Source: Muscardinus avellanarius
Taxonomy: Eukaryota; Chordata; Mammalia; Rodentia; Gliridae
DNA: 64,000 nt
Reading direction: 5' to 3'
NCBI GenBank assembly: GCA_963383645.1
Contig: OY726561.1
Span: 25,152,826-25,216,825 of the forward strand
Under the pieces are notes generated by a model. The model did not search any database, was not told the DNA's origin, and worked only from the letters and a program-made list of their open reading frames with translations. The first letter of the stretch is position 1. Every line of letters starts with the position of its first letter. Positions 11,516 through 23,639 of this stretch are shown here, one piece after another. The position numbers and the translations under genes were made by a program.

Positions 11516-11725
11516 GGTAAAAGTTAATTTTTAATGTAATATAATACTAATTTCAAAAATGAAAACCATATTCAGGTTGATTATCACAATAGTTAGTGTT
11601 CTTAAAACATCAAAATTTCATCATAGTTCCCTGTAAAATATCATAAAGTTTGCTATTCCAACTGACTACTGCACAAAAAAATAGAGTGAAATAATTTAAA
11701 TCCATTGAAAATTCAATACAATAAT

Positions 11726-11927
11726 TTTTGTGGTACTAGAGACTGAACCAAGAAACAATCTGACTTTGAACTACACCCCAGCCCAATTTCACTTTTTTAT
11801 TTGGAAACAGGATATCACTAGGTTGATGAGAGAATCACTACTTGCTGTGGCTTTCCTTGAACCTGTGATCCTCTTATCTCAGCCTACTAAGTACAGGGAT
11901 TATAGGAACGCCCCAACACAGCTGGCT
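11726..11927 (-). repeat. B1-ID SINE, reverse
   Basis: Starts tttgtggtactagagactga, continues ctacaccccagcccaatttc and atttggaaacaggatatcac, and ends at ccccaacacagctggctct. The variant gatgagagaatcactacttg replaces the usual mid-section. Moderately diverged. Confidence 0.8.
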
Positions 11928-13197
11928 CTATTTGCACACTATTTTTGAGACTAGCTAAAAATTCCAAGTTTCTACCTGCAGTATACCTAGTTGGCCCCTC
12001 TACACCTTTAGAATTTCAGATGATACTTTTGAGATGTGCAGGGACACTCTATTCACTGCCTAGAGATAACAGGACAGTGGGTCAAATCTTTAGTTTGAAA
12101 AAAAAAATCGTAATAGATTGGAATGATTTCTATTTTAGACTTGTTAAATTGGGCTCCATTAAATTTATAAAAGTAAAAACACCTGGGGGCCAACAAAATT
12201 ATAAGTTCACTAAGTGCTTGCAATTCAATCCTTATATTGTGGGCTCTAGGAAGACGTAATATTGTTGCTCACATGTGGATTTATATTTCCTTAGGTCATG
12301 TATTTTCTCATCTTAGATGAAACCATAGAGAAAACTGCTCATGTCATATTTTCTCCCCAGACACAATCCAGGATTACTAAAAAATCTCACAAGTCATCTT
12401 GTTGTTGAAAGATTTTTACAGCAAGATTTTCTGACCAGATAAGTTAGCTTCAGATCTGTATCTAAAATGAACTTCCTCACCATTTGAGATTTATCATGGG
12501 TGATATCATCAAAAAGTAGCACACAGCTTACTTTCATAGGCATGAAAGGGCTTTGGCAGGCTTCCTAAAGAGAAAATACCTGCAATTCTGAGAATTAGGA
12601 TGAGTTTTTTTTTTTTTTTTTTTAAAGCTTCCATGCCTTTTTAAAGTTTCTACTGAGTTAGGGTCATTTTATTCTACCGTCTTCTTTCAATTGCTTTTAA
12701 ACTTTCCATAAAAACCTTGAATAAGAAAAGGAACCCATAAAAAAACAAAGTTTTTAATTATTTCTCTTGAGTTTTGGTTGAAAATATTTTCATTATTATT
12801 TTGCTAAATAGCAATACTCCTCTAAGTCACGAGGTTGGTCTGGAAGGCAGGGTCTTTTTTTTTTTTTATATTAATGTTTTTTGTTTGTTTCTAAATTGGC
12901 TAGCACCCAGACTTCTTTGTTGAATTTCAGAAAATCACTGTTCTTTTGCTTTTGTGTTTGAAGAGTATAGCAGCAGCCGTTTGCACTCAAATACATATTA
13001 TTCATCCTTTATCTTTGATTTTCCTTGGAATTAACATTTAAAATTAAGTAACAGTTTTATAAATCAATCATGTTTGTTTTTATTTCTGTTATTAGGGTTT
13101 TCTTTCTTACTCTTCTCCCTCTCCTAGATGATGCAATGAATAAAAAATGCCAAACAGCCTGACATTGTGGCAAAAGTTCTTTTTTTGTTTGATTGTT
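11928..13197. other. unique sequence with two poly(T) runs
   Basis: No element was recognised. Poly(T) runs occur at 12607-12623 and 12854-12866, but neither is attached to a recognisable SINE or retrocopy. The 104-codon open frame beginning at 11945 starts at the end of a SINE and has no protein family features. Confidence 0.5.
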
Positions 13198-13415
13198 TCA
13201 TTTTGTTTTTTGCAGTGCTGGGGATGGAACCCAGGGACAGTCTACCTTGAACTACTACCTCAGCCCTCTTATCCGGCAGGTTCAAAGTCAGCTCTGCGAC
13301 TTGGTGAAACTTTCAGCAACTTAGTGAGACTCTGTTTCTAAGTAAAATATAAAATACATCTGGGAGTATAGCCCAGAGATAGAAAGCCCCTGGGTTCCAT
13401 CCCCAGTACCACATA
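13198..13415. repeat. inverted pair of SINE pieces
   Basis: Positions 13198 to about 13268 are a reverse ID tail (tgctggggatggaacccagg). From about 13270 a forward SINE begins mid-element (ggttcaaagtcagctctgcg) and runs to its own ID tail (tgggttccatccccagtacc). The two tails are inverted repeats and could fold into a hairpin. The arrangement is two independent insertions or a foldback rearrangement. Confidence 0.75.
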
Positions 13416-13476
13416 CACAAGAAATAAACACACCAAACATCTAGAAAATAGTAGAAAATAGTTGTTCTGAAATGGA

Positions 13477-13477
<1 letters not shown>

Positions 13478-13520
<43 letters not shown>
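13478..13520. repeat. (TG)n microsatellite at a SINE tail
   Basis: About 21 TG units lie immediately before the 3' end of the reverse SINE at 13521, the same arrangement as at 4044-4090. Confidence 0.95.
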
Positions 13521-13523
<3 letters not shown>

Positions 13524-13705
13524 AGGGATTGAACTCAGGGACATTTTACCTCTGAGCTATATCCCAGCCCTATTTATTTTAAAACAGAGTTTCATTAAAT
13601 TCCTTAGGATCTCAATACAGTGCTGAGGCTGACTTCAAATGTGTGATCTTTCTGTCTCAGCCTCCCAAGTACTAGGTTCACAGGCATGTACTACCATGCC
13701 TGGCT
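13521..13705 (-). repeat. B1-ID SINE, reverse
   Basis: From actagggattgaactcaggg through aaaacagagtttcattaaat to the head taccatgcctggctta. The middle is slightly rearranged relative to neighbours (ctcaatacagtgctgaggct). Confidence 0.85.
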
Positions 13706-15062
13706 TAATATTAGATATCTTTCAAATCTATATTTGTTTCTTGGATTTAATGGATTATTGGGCATTAGTACCTTTCTTCTCAACACTTTTGGCATGTGCA
13801 TATTTTAACTTTGACTGCCTGGGTGCCTAATAATTAGGCTTAATCTACTTAATCTCTCCTTACATTATTTTTATCATGTAAAAAATGGGAATATTGGAAA
13901 TTATTAGATCAGGTATGGTTTAGGACAGAAGGTATTACAAGAGAGACACTATATTGGAGTAGGTTATGTTCTATTATCAAATATCACAAGAAAGCATAAG
14001 TTATTATAAATTAAAATGGATCAATGTATTAGATATTCAGCATTAGATAATAGGGGAATGCACATTGAGATTGGACATTGCATAGCTACAGTTTATATCT
14101 TGATTCAACTTTTTTACTCAGTTGGTTTCATATTTGACGCATTAGTTTATTAACTTGAATTTCACAAATTGACCAGTTTAGAATTTGTAGGATCACTAAT
14201 AGTCCCTACTCTCATTTTTGCTTAGGGTGAGGGGTGCCTCTGTATTTAGATTCTGTAAATCAGAGTGTAATAAGAATAAATTTAAAATATTGAATCCAAA
14301 TGGTAAATCACAGGAAAAAGGAAAAAAAAACCAAAAGGGAAAATAACATAGCTAAGTAGAGAAAAAGAAATATTATTAATAAATATGTGAAAGAAAGGAG
14401 AAAAATAAGAAGGGAAAACTCTGAGTAGTAAATCAGGCCCACTGTAATAAAGTCAACAAAACTGCATATGCTTTCTGAATATGTATACCCATATTCTATC
14501 TGCTATCTCTACATGGTACATTTTAAATAAATATTAATTGAACAAATGCATTTTAGCCAATGAAACATATAATGGTAGTTTGTAAAATGTCAAATGATAA
14601 TAAATACATCAGCACTTACATATAAGTTAGGGGACAATAATTGTTCCAAACCTAGTAAAGAACAAGTCAAGTAAAGAATAAGCTATAGCAACCTCTGATC
14701 TTCATTCACCATTGAGCAAAAGGGAAGTTCTCTGCCATTCTTATGTTAAATTTTGAACATCTATTTATTAAGGTATAGCGATGTTCATTTAAAATTGTTA
14801 ACTCCTATTTAATAAAGGTTATAAACATACAGATGTAGGAAAGATATAAAGTATATCTAAATCAATATGCTCATTATATGGGTGACAAACTGAAAGGTGT
14901 TGTTGCTGCTGTTGCCGTTGTTGCAAGGGCGACATTACCTTTTTATGTCCGCAGGGTTCACTATCATGCACCAGGACATACTATGTTTTACAGTTTGAAA
15001 CTATTATATGAATCAAGGAAATTATACTATGTCTTGTTTTCTAGTTTTAGCATCATTTGTCT
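13706..15062. other. unique AT-rich sequence
   Basis: No repeat was recognised. A small GTTGCTGCTG-type patch near 14900-14930 is a low-complexity stretch only. Confidence 0.5.
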
Positions 15063-15258
15063 CTTTTTTTTTTTTTTTTTTGCAGGAATGAGGATGGAGC
15101 CCAGGGGTACTGTAACTCCGAGCTACATCCCCAGCCCTGTTTTTCAATTCTTTTATTTTATAACAGGGTCTCACTGAGTTGCAAAGGGCCTCTAAAGCCT
15201 CGATCCTCCAGTCTCAGCCTCCTAAATGCTGGGATTACAAGCATATGCCACTACACCT
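15063..15258 (-). repeat. B1-ID SINE, reverse, with poly(T) start
   Basis: A run of about 18 T (its A-tail read backwards) leads into gcaggaatgaggatggagcc, then ctacatccccagccctgttt, the linker, and the head catatgccactacacctggc. Well preserved. Confidence 0.9.
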
Positions 15259-15620
15259 GGCAAAAGTTTTTGAAAAGTAAAATTAATTTTGTAAAAGGCT
15301 GGGACTGCAAATAGGTGAATAATACACTCCCAGTAATATGTTTTAGAATTTCATAGAATTTATGAAAAATTATGCATAGAAATGAAAACTTCCTTAGTAT
15401 TGAAAAAAGTAAGAGAAGTACATTAAAAATTTTCCAGTGCACTTCCATATATCTAGTAACTCATGAAGACTATTACTGCCATCTTGTGTCTTTAATACTA
15501 TTTACTAAAAATTATATACTCATTATTATTTTAATATCAGTAGTGCATACATAATTGTCTATGTATATTTATCTTATAGATATTATAGCGTAAATTCATA
15601 TGGCATATGTATTGATCAGA
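15259..15620. other. unique AT-rich spacer
   Basis: Nothing was recognised. Overlapping open frames on both strands here are chance products of low stop density. Confidence 0.5.
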
Positions 15621-16715
15621 AGTAAAAGGCATTTTTATCTTATTTTATTTTTTAATTTTTTTTACTGGTGCATTGTATTAATATATCTTAATGGGATGCA
15701 ATTTGGTGGAGAAATATATTCACACATCATAAATTAGCCCTTACCCAGTTCTCACTCCATTTCCTCCCCCTCCTGCCTTCTCATGTTTGACTTAGAGATT
15801 GACATTGATATGTTTGTTAAAGCACATTATGTGCATTAGAGATTTTCCCTCCTTCCCCTCGCCCATCTCCTCAGTTAAGTCGCCTTATTTGCTCATCTAT
15901 AGAATTTCTTCCTCCATCAAGAGTTCCTCCTGTGACCCATTTTTTTCCCTAGCTTTTGCATATTAGGGAGAGCATCAGATTTCTTATTTTTTGTAACTGA
16001 CTAATCTCACTTAGCATAATGTCCTCCAGCTCATCCATTTTCCTATAATTAATGTAATTGTGTTTTTCTTTATGGCTGAGTAAAATTCCATTTTGTACAG
16101 ATCCCATAGTTTGGTAATCTTTTCATATGTTGATGGACATCTTGACTGGTTCCATAGTTTGGCAATGGTGAATTGTGCAGCTATGAACTATCAAGAACCT
16201 TAACCCAGAACCAACAGAATGTGAGAAGATTTTTGCCAAGTACTCCTCTGATAGAGTACTAATATCTCTAATATATAGAGAATTCAAAAAATTCAGCCTT
16301 AAGAAAACAAATAATACAATAAAAAATGGGTACGTGAACTAAATAGACACTTCATGAAGGAAGAAATTCAAATGGCAATAAATGCATGAAAAAATACTCA
16401 ACACCATTAGCAATCAGAGAGATGTGAATCGAAACTACCCTGAGATTTCACCTAACTCCAAATAGAATGGTAATCATTCAAAACACAAACAACAGATGCT
16501 GGCGAGGATGTGGAGAAATGGGACTCTAAAACATTGTTGGTGGGGTTGCAAATTAGCACAACCACTTTGAAAAACAGTATGGAGGATCCTCAGAAGAATG
16601 AGATTGAATTTACCATTTGGTCCTTCAATACCACTTCTGGGTGTCTACCCAAAGAAAGGAAACCAAACTACGAAACTAATGCATGTGTATCTATGTTCAT
16701 AGTAAAAGGCATTTT
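15621..16715 (-). mobile_element. L1 insertion with internal inversion and 15-bp TSD
   Basis: The 15-bp sequence agtaaaaggcatttt occurs at 15621-15635 and again at 16701-16715 and brackets one insertion. From the left come a T-rich tail, the L1 3'UTR in reverse (tggtgcattgtattaatata), and reversed ORF2 C-terminal sequence ending near 16188 (gtgcagctatgaac). From 16189 to 16700 the neighbouring upstream ORF2 segment runs forward (atgctggcgaggatgtggag, ending tctatgttcatag). The bases gttcatag occur at the right end and, reversed, at the inversion junction. The two pieces therefore abut on the source L1 with a short overlap, as expected from twin priming. No reading frame is intact. Confidence 0.9.
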
Positions 16716-16719
16716 AACA

Positions 16720-16972
16720 TGTTTTTTTGTTATTGTTGTTGTTGTTGCTTTTTTTGTTTTGTTTTTTTTTTGGGGGGGGAAAACTGGGGAATGAATCCAG
16801 GGACGTTTATCCTCTGGGCCATACCCCTGATCTTTTGAACTTTATTTTAAAACAGGCTCTCAATAAGTTGCTGAAGTTCTTTTTCAGTTTCTGAGACTGG
16901 TCCCAAACCTGAAATCCTTCTGTCAGCCTCTTAAGAATTTGGATTACAAGTGTACACTACTATGCATGACTT
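16720..16972 (-). repeat. B1-ID SINE, reverse, long T/G-rich tail
   Basis: A T-rich stretch with GTT repeats and a run of G at about 16771-16778 precedes gaatgaatccagggacgttt. Linker ttaaaacaggctctcaataa and head tacactactatgcatgactt follow. tttaaca at both edges (about 16713-16719 and 16972-16978) may be its target duplication, placing it at the right edge of the earlier L1 insertion. Confidence 0.75.
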
Positions 16973-16978
16973 TAACAA

Positions 16979-17879
16979 TTTACTTTCAAAACATATTTTC
17001 ATTTGTGAAAAGTATTGATTTTTAAATAAGTCATAAGGACTCACCACAAACAGAATATTTTTCCTTCATGATGAACAGACTCTCTGAAAATATAATTTTA
17101 TTTATCAAAATACTTTGCTAATTTGGATGAAGTAAGTTTGTTTTTAAAAGAGGCAGAGAAAAATTATTTTTTTTCACTAATTTATTCAGTATTTATTCAA
17201 GTCTTAAAAATGTATGCTAGGCCAAATGTATGTATATGTATGTTAGTTAACAAAGCGTTTATAAGAACTCTTAGAACAGTCAGAGATGGAGTAGAAATTA
17301 TCATTATTGTTCTTAAAATCAAGGAATTAACATTCAGAAATTAAAAAGATTAAAAACTAGAAAAATAAATACCTAAAAATTGATTATCTCAGCCTGAGTG
17401 TTATGATGCCAAGTTCAGCTGTCTTTCAACATCATAGCTGTCTCCCCTAAAGCTATCTATAATCTACTCCTTACTAAAAACAAGTCAATGATGTATGTTC
17501 ATGTTTTATAAAAAAAACCTATTCTTTTATACATTCTTAGCTAAATAGCTAGATGTATTGAACAATGCCTTCTATGAACTTTTATGAAAAACTTTGTGAT
17601 CTGCCATATTTTATTCAAGAATTTATATCTCAATTCAGGTTGTTACTTGTTCTGAGCATGCAGAATGATTGTATTAATGCATTTATATCTAGGTTAGTAA
17701 TTGATTGCTGATGTCTGTGAACTACAAAATCAAAAAGGAAAGTACTAGATGAAAGAGATGACACTTTGCAACATTTTGAATTCTTTACAAGTCGCAGAAT
17801 AAGTGAGTTGCTGGTTATGCATTTCTATTCAAAAAAGTTTCTAAGACACAAAATAGGAGTGAATAATAACCATAATTTA
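16979..17879. other. unique AT-rich sequence
   Basis: Nothing was recognised. Confidence 0.5.
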
Positions 17880-18065
17880 AGTTTCGCAAATAGCTTTTGC
17901 ATGCATTATTCTACTTTTTCCTCAAAACAATCTTAGAAGGCAAGTGCTATCACTGACATTTTACAGATGAAAACTGTGCCTCAGAGATGTTCAATTACTT
18001 TGATAAGCTCACACAGCTGGTAATTGATAGAATCAGGCCTCAAACACAGAATGTTAGATGCTAAA
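17880..18065 (+). repeat. MIR element
   Basis: An ancient mammal-wide SINE. The core is plain: cattttacagatgaaaactg, tgcctcagagatgttcaatt, cacacagctggtaattgata, and then the gaatcaggcctcaaacacag segment. It is among the oldest insertions in the window. Confidence 0.85.
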
Positions 18066-19243
18066 TTTTCATGAATTGCCAGCATTCTATATTATGTTAC
18101 TAGTTATATCTTAGACACTTGTAAAAGTATCTTGCTTGTCATATTAGGTATTTTTGAGTCATTGCCCAAAATAGAGGCTTTCCTCCTCTTTCATAGGTAT
18201 ATTACTCAAGACTGGTGAATCTTAGATAATTTAACTGCAGCCTGAACAAATACTTTAAGAAATATTATACAAACTTTTATGATTGGAATTTCTTAAGTTC
18301 AAATAATTTTTATCCAATGATAAAATATTATTTTTGCCTGAAATGCACGAGAAGCTGTGTATTTGAGTATTTTTAATTTTGTTATGTAAAATTTCAAATA
18401 TATACAATTAAACCAATGCTAAAATGAATCTCTTGTATTCATATCCAGCCTTAACCTTTGTTAGAATTCTGTCAGTTTTACATGTAGGGTTCATTTTGGC
18501 ATTAGAGGCTAATTATGAAAAGGGTGATGATGATAATGATTAGTGCATTGTTTTAAGTCATATTTTTATTTAGGGATGTGCAATTTAATTCACCCTTTTC
18601 ATAAGGCATATGAATCTTGGCAAACACAGGTATGTCTAAATAATCCTGAATGTAGAATAACAAAATGATTAAAAATTAGAGCAGTAATTAAATTATTTCA
18701 ATGTCTGGAAGCTATAAATCCATATGATATCAAAGCAAAATATTTTAATTAAGCCATTTTATTCTCTGAAGACTTGTTCAATTAACTTACAAAAGTAAAA
18801 GCTTATATAGCCATGCAGATAAAACTCTGAAGTCTATAATTCTTATGAATATGAAAAATCATGATAAGGTCAGAAACAGAACGCAGACTTGATAGAGTTA
18901 CTTTTTGTCTCAAATCCCATCCTCCATTACTCTGACTTAAATTCTTTCATGGGCCTCTTTATCTCTAACTTTCACTTCAAATAAATTTAAAAAATTATTT
19001 TTACCTTTTAAATTCAAGAGTTTGTGGAAGGCAAGTGTCATAGCTATTATTTTCAAGTCATAAGTATTAACCACCTGACTTGTGGACCCAACAGACAATA
19101 GATATTGACCTCTCTTCTAGTTATTGGCTAAACATACCTATACTTCCCTGAGCAGGATTTCACGAAATATATGGTAAATCCAGCCAGATGTTAGTGTCTG
19201 CATTGATGTTAATTATTTTTGCTTACCATACAAATAAATATTT
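18066..19243. other. unique AT-rich sequence
   Basis: No repeat or exon was recognised. Positions 18480-18800 contain several TAATTA/ATTTAATT-type motifs, as AT-rich enhancers do, but nothing here proves function. Confidence 0.45.
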
Positions 19244-19267
19244 ACACACACACACACACACACACAC
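19244..19267. repeat. (CA)n microsatellite
   Basis: Twelve CA units. Not attached to a recognised SINE. Confidence 0.9.
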
Positions 19268-19309
19268 GCCTAAACAAAAGAAAGTTATTTTTTCATATTA
19301 TAAAATAGT

Positions 19310-19522
19310 CACTTGTGCTGGTTGTGGTGGCGCATGCTTGTAATCCCCGCGTTTGTGAGGTGGAGACAGGAGGATCGCACAGGTTCAAAGCCTACTGTGA
19401 TGGCTTAAGAGACCCTGTTTCCAAATAAAATTATAAAATAGGACTGGGAGTATATCCCAGAAGTAGAAGGGTTCCATCTCCAGTACCACCAAAAAAAAAA
19501 AAAAAAAAAAAAAGGCACTTGT
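19310..19522 (+). repeat. B1-ID SINE, forward, young variant
   Basis: Head gctggttgtggtggcgcatg, then the variant taatccccgcgtttgtgagg and ggcttaagagaccctgtttc shared with the copies at 24136, 27397 and 50461. It ends in a pure A run (about 19490-19513). The 7-bp repeat cacttgt at 19310-19316 and 19516-19522 is its target duplication. Confidence 0.9.
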
Positions 19523-20189
19523 AAGGCAGACAGTTGTGATTAGCTTCAGGCTCAATGCTGCATTAAACTACCATGCATTGGCTTTTATACATTTATCTAC
19601 ATTATCATATCTGGGATGACTTAATTTTCTATTAGTAAATGGTAATGGTACAGCAACTTCAGTTCTTATAACATGTATGTGCAATGTACTAAGGAAATAA
19701 ATGAGTCTTCTACCCAAAGTGATCATAAAACTCATTGAATCCTTTTGTTCAAATTGAATACAGAGTAACATTTTCTGAGCTGATCATTCTGGTCAGGGGG
19801 ATAAACTAAAATATTTGTCTTGATGAATAATGATAAATGTTTGTCTAAATGATTGGTGTTGTGGATGGTCCTTACTCCAAATTTATGAACTAAATATAGA
19901 GAAATGGAGATCTCCAAGCTTATTTTAGCTAAAGTAGAAGTCAAAGATTGTCATTGGCCAAATCATAACAAATGTACATTACACTAAAAAATTTAGATAA
20001 AATTTCTCAAAGAAACTAATGCAAATTATATAATTAAATTATTACATTTTGATCACTGAGAAAATGATTAATTCAGAATTTCAGAAATAATTTAAGAACT
20101 AAGCTTAATCTCTTTGAACATATTGCATTTCCCATAAATGTATATACATATTAGTTTGGAGATCACATTTAGTAATTGTGGTCTCTAAC
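19523..20189. other. unique AT-rich sequence
   Basis: Nothing was recognised. Two short minus-strand open frames overlap here without supporting features. Confidence 0.5.
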
Positions 20190-20525
20190 AGCAATGAACT
20201 TAAGATTTCCATCTTTCCAAATTTGAGTTGAAATCTTAACCCCCAACTTGATAATATTAAAAGATGCAGTGTTTGAGAAGTGATTTGGTTATAAGGGTGG
20301 AGCTGGCATAAATGAAATCAATAAATGCCTTATACAAGGGAGCCCAGAGAGTTCCCTTGCCCATTTCACCAGGTGAGGGCACAGAATATCTGTGCATCTC
20401 AGAAAAGATCTCCCTACAAAACCCAACCATGCTGACACCTTCATCATTTTCCTCAATCCTCCAGGGATATAAGAAATAAATTTTAGTTGTTTATGAGTAG
20501 CTAAGTCTATAGTAGAATAGAGTCG
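20190..20525 (+). repeat. MaLR (MLT/MST-type) LTR, forward
   Basis: Order of blocks: ttgaaatcttaacccccaac, aagtgatttggttataaggg, tggagctggcataaatgaaa, gggagcccagagagttccct, catttcaccaggtgagggca, then ccagggatataagaaataaa (polyadenylation region) and ttgtttatgagtagctaagt. This matches the general layout of mammalian MaLR LTRs. Old and diverged. Confidence 0.8.
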
Positions 20526-21564
20526 CCATCTTCTTTACCATTTAAATGTTGAAGTGACTTTTTCTTTGTAAAACTATTAAAAATATATTAGTAAATACAT
20601 ATTTTTTTAAATAAATAAATATTTTACTTTGTAAAACTATAAAAAACATTAGTAGTTAAAGTTCAAATTTTATGGAAGTGATAGAAGATTCACTCTATGC
20701 AAATAAATAAAAATGAGTATTTCACATTATAACACGATTAATATTAATCTACGTATCATAAACAATGTTACTCTTAATAAATTCTCAGGTGGTCATGTTG
20801 AACAGCATGAAACAGCAATGAAAAATTCCACACTATTCTAGGTCTCAGTCAAGAGTGTTAATAGGAATTAACTATTGTCTACAATCACAACAAAGTCCTG
20901 AGTTCTGCCTTTACCTCTAGCCCCTTTCCTTGGTAGCAGAATGCCCTCCCTACTCAAATGGAGATTTTTTGACACATTAAAACTGTAAGTCCTGACCTCT
21001 TCTAATAGTTAAAGACAAGAAAATTTGCCACATAGAGACATATTTTAACTATAACCTATTTGCTTTAGCTCTAACTTTTATGTTCAGATGCAAATCATGG
21101 AAAACATAATAGAAAGACACACATAAACAACTTTGACAGAGATATAAGGAGTATTCAAGTAAATTTCTGTTTTATGAAGAAATTTTAATGAACAGAGTAA
21201 AATTGGGTTGACAAAGGTGTCTATTGCAATAGAAGTCCATCCTCTGAAGTTGCAGAAAAACTTTCAGGATGAAGCATGGATCACTTGAAATCTACCCAGG
21301 CCTTCCTTAGACCTCCAGAAAACTGATTATGCCTCTCACTATTGAATAAATGCTTCATCAATACATAACAAACATGAAGAAAACCACGCCTTTCCACAAG
21401 TAAATTGCTGAAGAGCAATGATAGACCACGTAAGTGCCATAAGAGTAAAGGAAGTGAACCAAACTATAGACAACAGCAGATTTCCCACTAAGAGCAGTGT
21501 ATTGACAAACAAATAAAGGCAGATAGAAGGCAAATATTTTAATGAAATTATTTAAAATCCATAT
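20526..21564. other. unique AT-rich sequence
   Basis: No element was recognised. Near 20570-20650 an imperfect repeat of tttgtaaaactat occurs twice about 60 bp apart, probably a small local duplication. Confidence 0.5.
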
Positions 21565-21925
21565 TTTTGACCTATGCCCTCAGAGCCTTAAGGTCTCTAA
21601 TTTTCAAGTCTTTGATCCATTTTAAATTGATTCTTTTGCAAGGTGAGAAAGTGGAATTTATTTTCTTTTTCTGCATATAGTTAACCAGTTTTGTCAACAC
21701 CATTTGTTGAAGAGGGTATCTTTTTTCAGTGTATGTTTTTTATTTCTTTGTCAAAAATCAATTGACTGTAAGTGTATGGATTTGTGCCTGAGTCTTGTAT
21801 TCTGCTCCATTGGTCTATGTATCTGTTTTTGTGCCAGCACTATGCTGTTTTTATTACTGTGGCTTTGTAGTATAGTTTAAAGTCAGGTATTGTGATTCCT
21901 CCTGCCTGTTTTTTGTTGCTGAGAA
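21565..21925 (-). mobile_element. L1 ORF2 fragment
   Basis: Reverse-oriented ORF2 sequence: aagtctttgatccattttaa, gttaaccagttttgtcaaca, ccatttgttgaagagggtat, cattggtctatgtatctgtt and tatgctgtttttattactgt. It overlaps in content the reversed piece at 889-962. No 3' end is present. Confidence 0.85.
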
Positions 21926-22059
21926 CTATACATTACATTATACACTAATACATTCATTGATTATGGCCTAGGAGAGGAAAATATGGCATCCATAAGCCTA
22001 CTTTGATTGGTCTACAAATTAAATTAGCCCAAAAGAGAAGACTGAATAAAACTATTTTA

Positions 22060-22500
22060 GTCTTTGTTAGATAGAATGTGGAGAGGAACCAGGCTGGTCG
22101 AGGACTGGGGAGAAAATAATTTATTAACACATCTCCCAACAGATGTACTGAGGCCAAAATGGTGTCAGCAGCAAGGGTTAGGGTAGGAGTACTATTTGTG
22201 GGGTGGGGGTTTGCAAAACCTGACAAGAGCTGCAAAGTGCAGGAAGGTGGGCTTGTAAAAATAGAGGGGATAATTTTCATAAAAACTGATCATTAGCTTG
22301 TAACATCAGGTGAGGTTTGCGGATCTATGTCTTTAGGTTATTTGGGGCACAACAGAGCCTCTGGGGGGAATAAAAAAACAGAAAATAGGGCAAAATAAAA
22401 TTTTTCTTTGAGCAGCTACCCTGAAAATTGCTGCAGCCAGTTACTTATTGTGATTCAGTTATATAGTTATATTTTTCTGATAGAAACAACAGTTGCCTCC
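22060..22500 (-). repeat. possible LTR or retroviral fragment
   Basis: Less AT-rich than its surroundings. On the minus strand, AATAAATTATTTTCTCCCC (around 22105-22125) followed by a GC-richer stretch resembles the polyadenylation and U5 part of an LTR. The edges are not defined and the family was not recognised. It may instead be part of the ERVL-like element that follows. Confidence 0.3.
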
Positions 22501-23639
22501 TGGAGTGGGGGTGTAGAGTTGTTGTGGCATTATTGTGATCAGATTGTATTTTCTTACCAATTATGTACCTAGATACCAAAATTTCACAAAACATGATGTT
22601 TCTAAACTACAGAAAGACATAAGGACTCCCCTGCAGCAGTATCTGGTCTTTGACCGGTCCCCTAAAATTGACATAGTTGGTAGGATGAGATGAGTGCCCC
22701 ATTACTTCTCTGCAGGTGCAGCCCTGGGAAGAACAACCCAAGGTGGAGGAAATGTGAGCCCTGGACTCCTTTGGTTCTCAATAGTGTGATATATAGCAGC
22801 ATGGACCCTATCAAAAAATTGGGACCAAGTTATTTCCCTACTCACAGCTTTAAATGTGCCAGAGTTCTAGTTTTATAAGAATTTAAAAGTTCTAGCCTGT
22901 TTCTGTAGCTCTGGAGGCCGGGTAAAACTTCCTGGATGCAGAGGCTAGCTTGGTCAAGGATGGCAGGACCAGAGGTACAGCCTTGGGATACATAAGTAAG
23001 ATTTCAGTGGGCTTATCCATGCCATGAGAACCCTGGTGGTGGCATGGGGTGAGTCAGGATGCCAGTGGACAGCACATGCTATGGATCACTGTGGTGGAGG
23101 TGTCTAGTGTCAGCTAGACTAAAAATTTGGTTTGGTATCTGGTTAGTGGAGGAACTGGCTGACTTGAAGCCACATGTGGAAATGACTATTTACTGTTCCT
23201 CATGCACTGTACAATGCAACCTGGCACCAGAAGGTTCTCCATGACCTGCTCACTTTAGAAAATGGACATTTGCCTCCTAAGCAGTATGATGTGCATATAT
23301 CTCTCATAGCTCAGCATATTCTAGGGGTAGACATGTTATAGGGATTGACTATGTAGACAACTATTGGAGAATTCTGGCTAATGAGCACCTTTAGTAAAGA
23401 CTATAACTAGAGGACATCATCATTATGTTTTCTTACAACTCTCCCAATTAAGAGGATTATGAATATATGGCAGTCAAGTTACCAGGTGGGCATGAAAAAA
23501 AATGGACAAATGATGATAAAACCAGAAAATAATACACATGATAATTTGCTTGATTCATAATTCATAGTTTCAAACTGTAAAACATAGTATGTCCTAGTGC
23601 ATGACAGTAAACTCTAAAGACCTAAAAACAGTAACATGG

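Noticed and set aside
11945..12259. 104-codon plus-strand frame
   Set aside because: It begins at the edge of a SINE and lacks family features or codon patterns of a real gene.
12607..12623. Poly(T) run as a possible retrocopy tail on the minus strand
   Set aside because: No AATAAA-type signal at the right distance and no matching repeat or transcript-like sequence beside it.
21954..22280. 108-codon minus-strand frame
   Set aside because: No domain, no splice or start context, and it overlaps a probable LTR or retroviral fragment. Best explained by chance.
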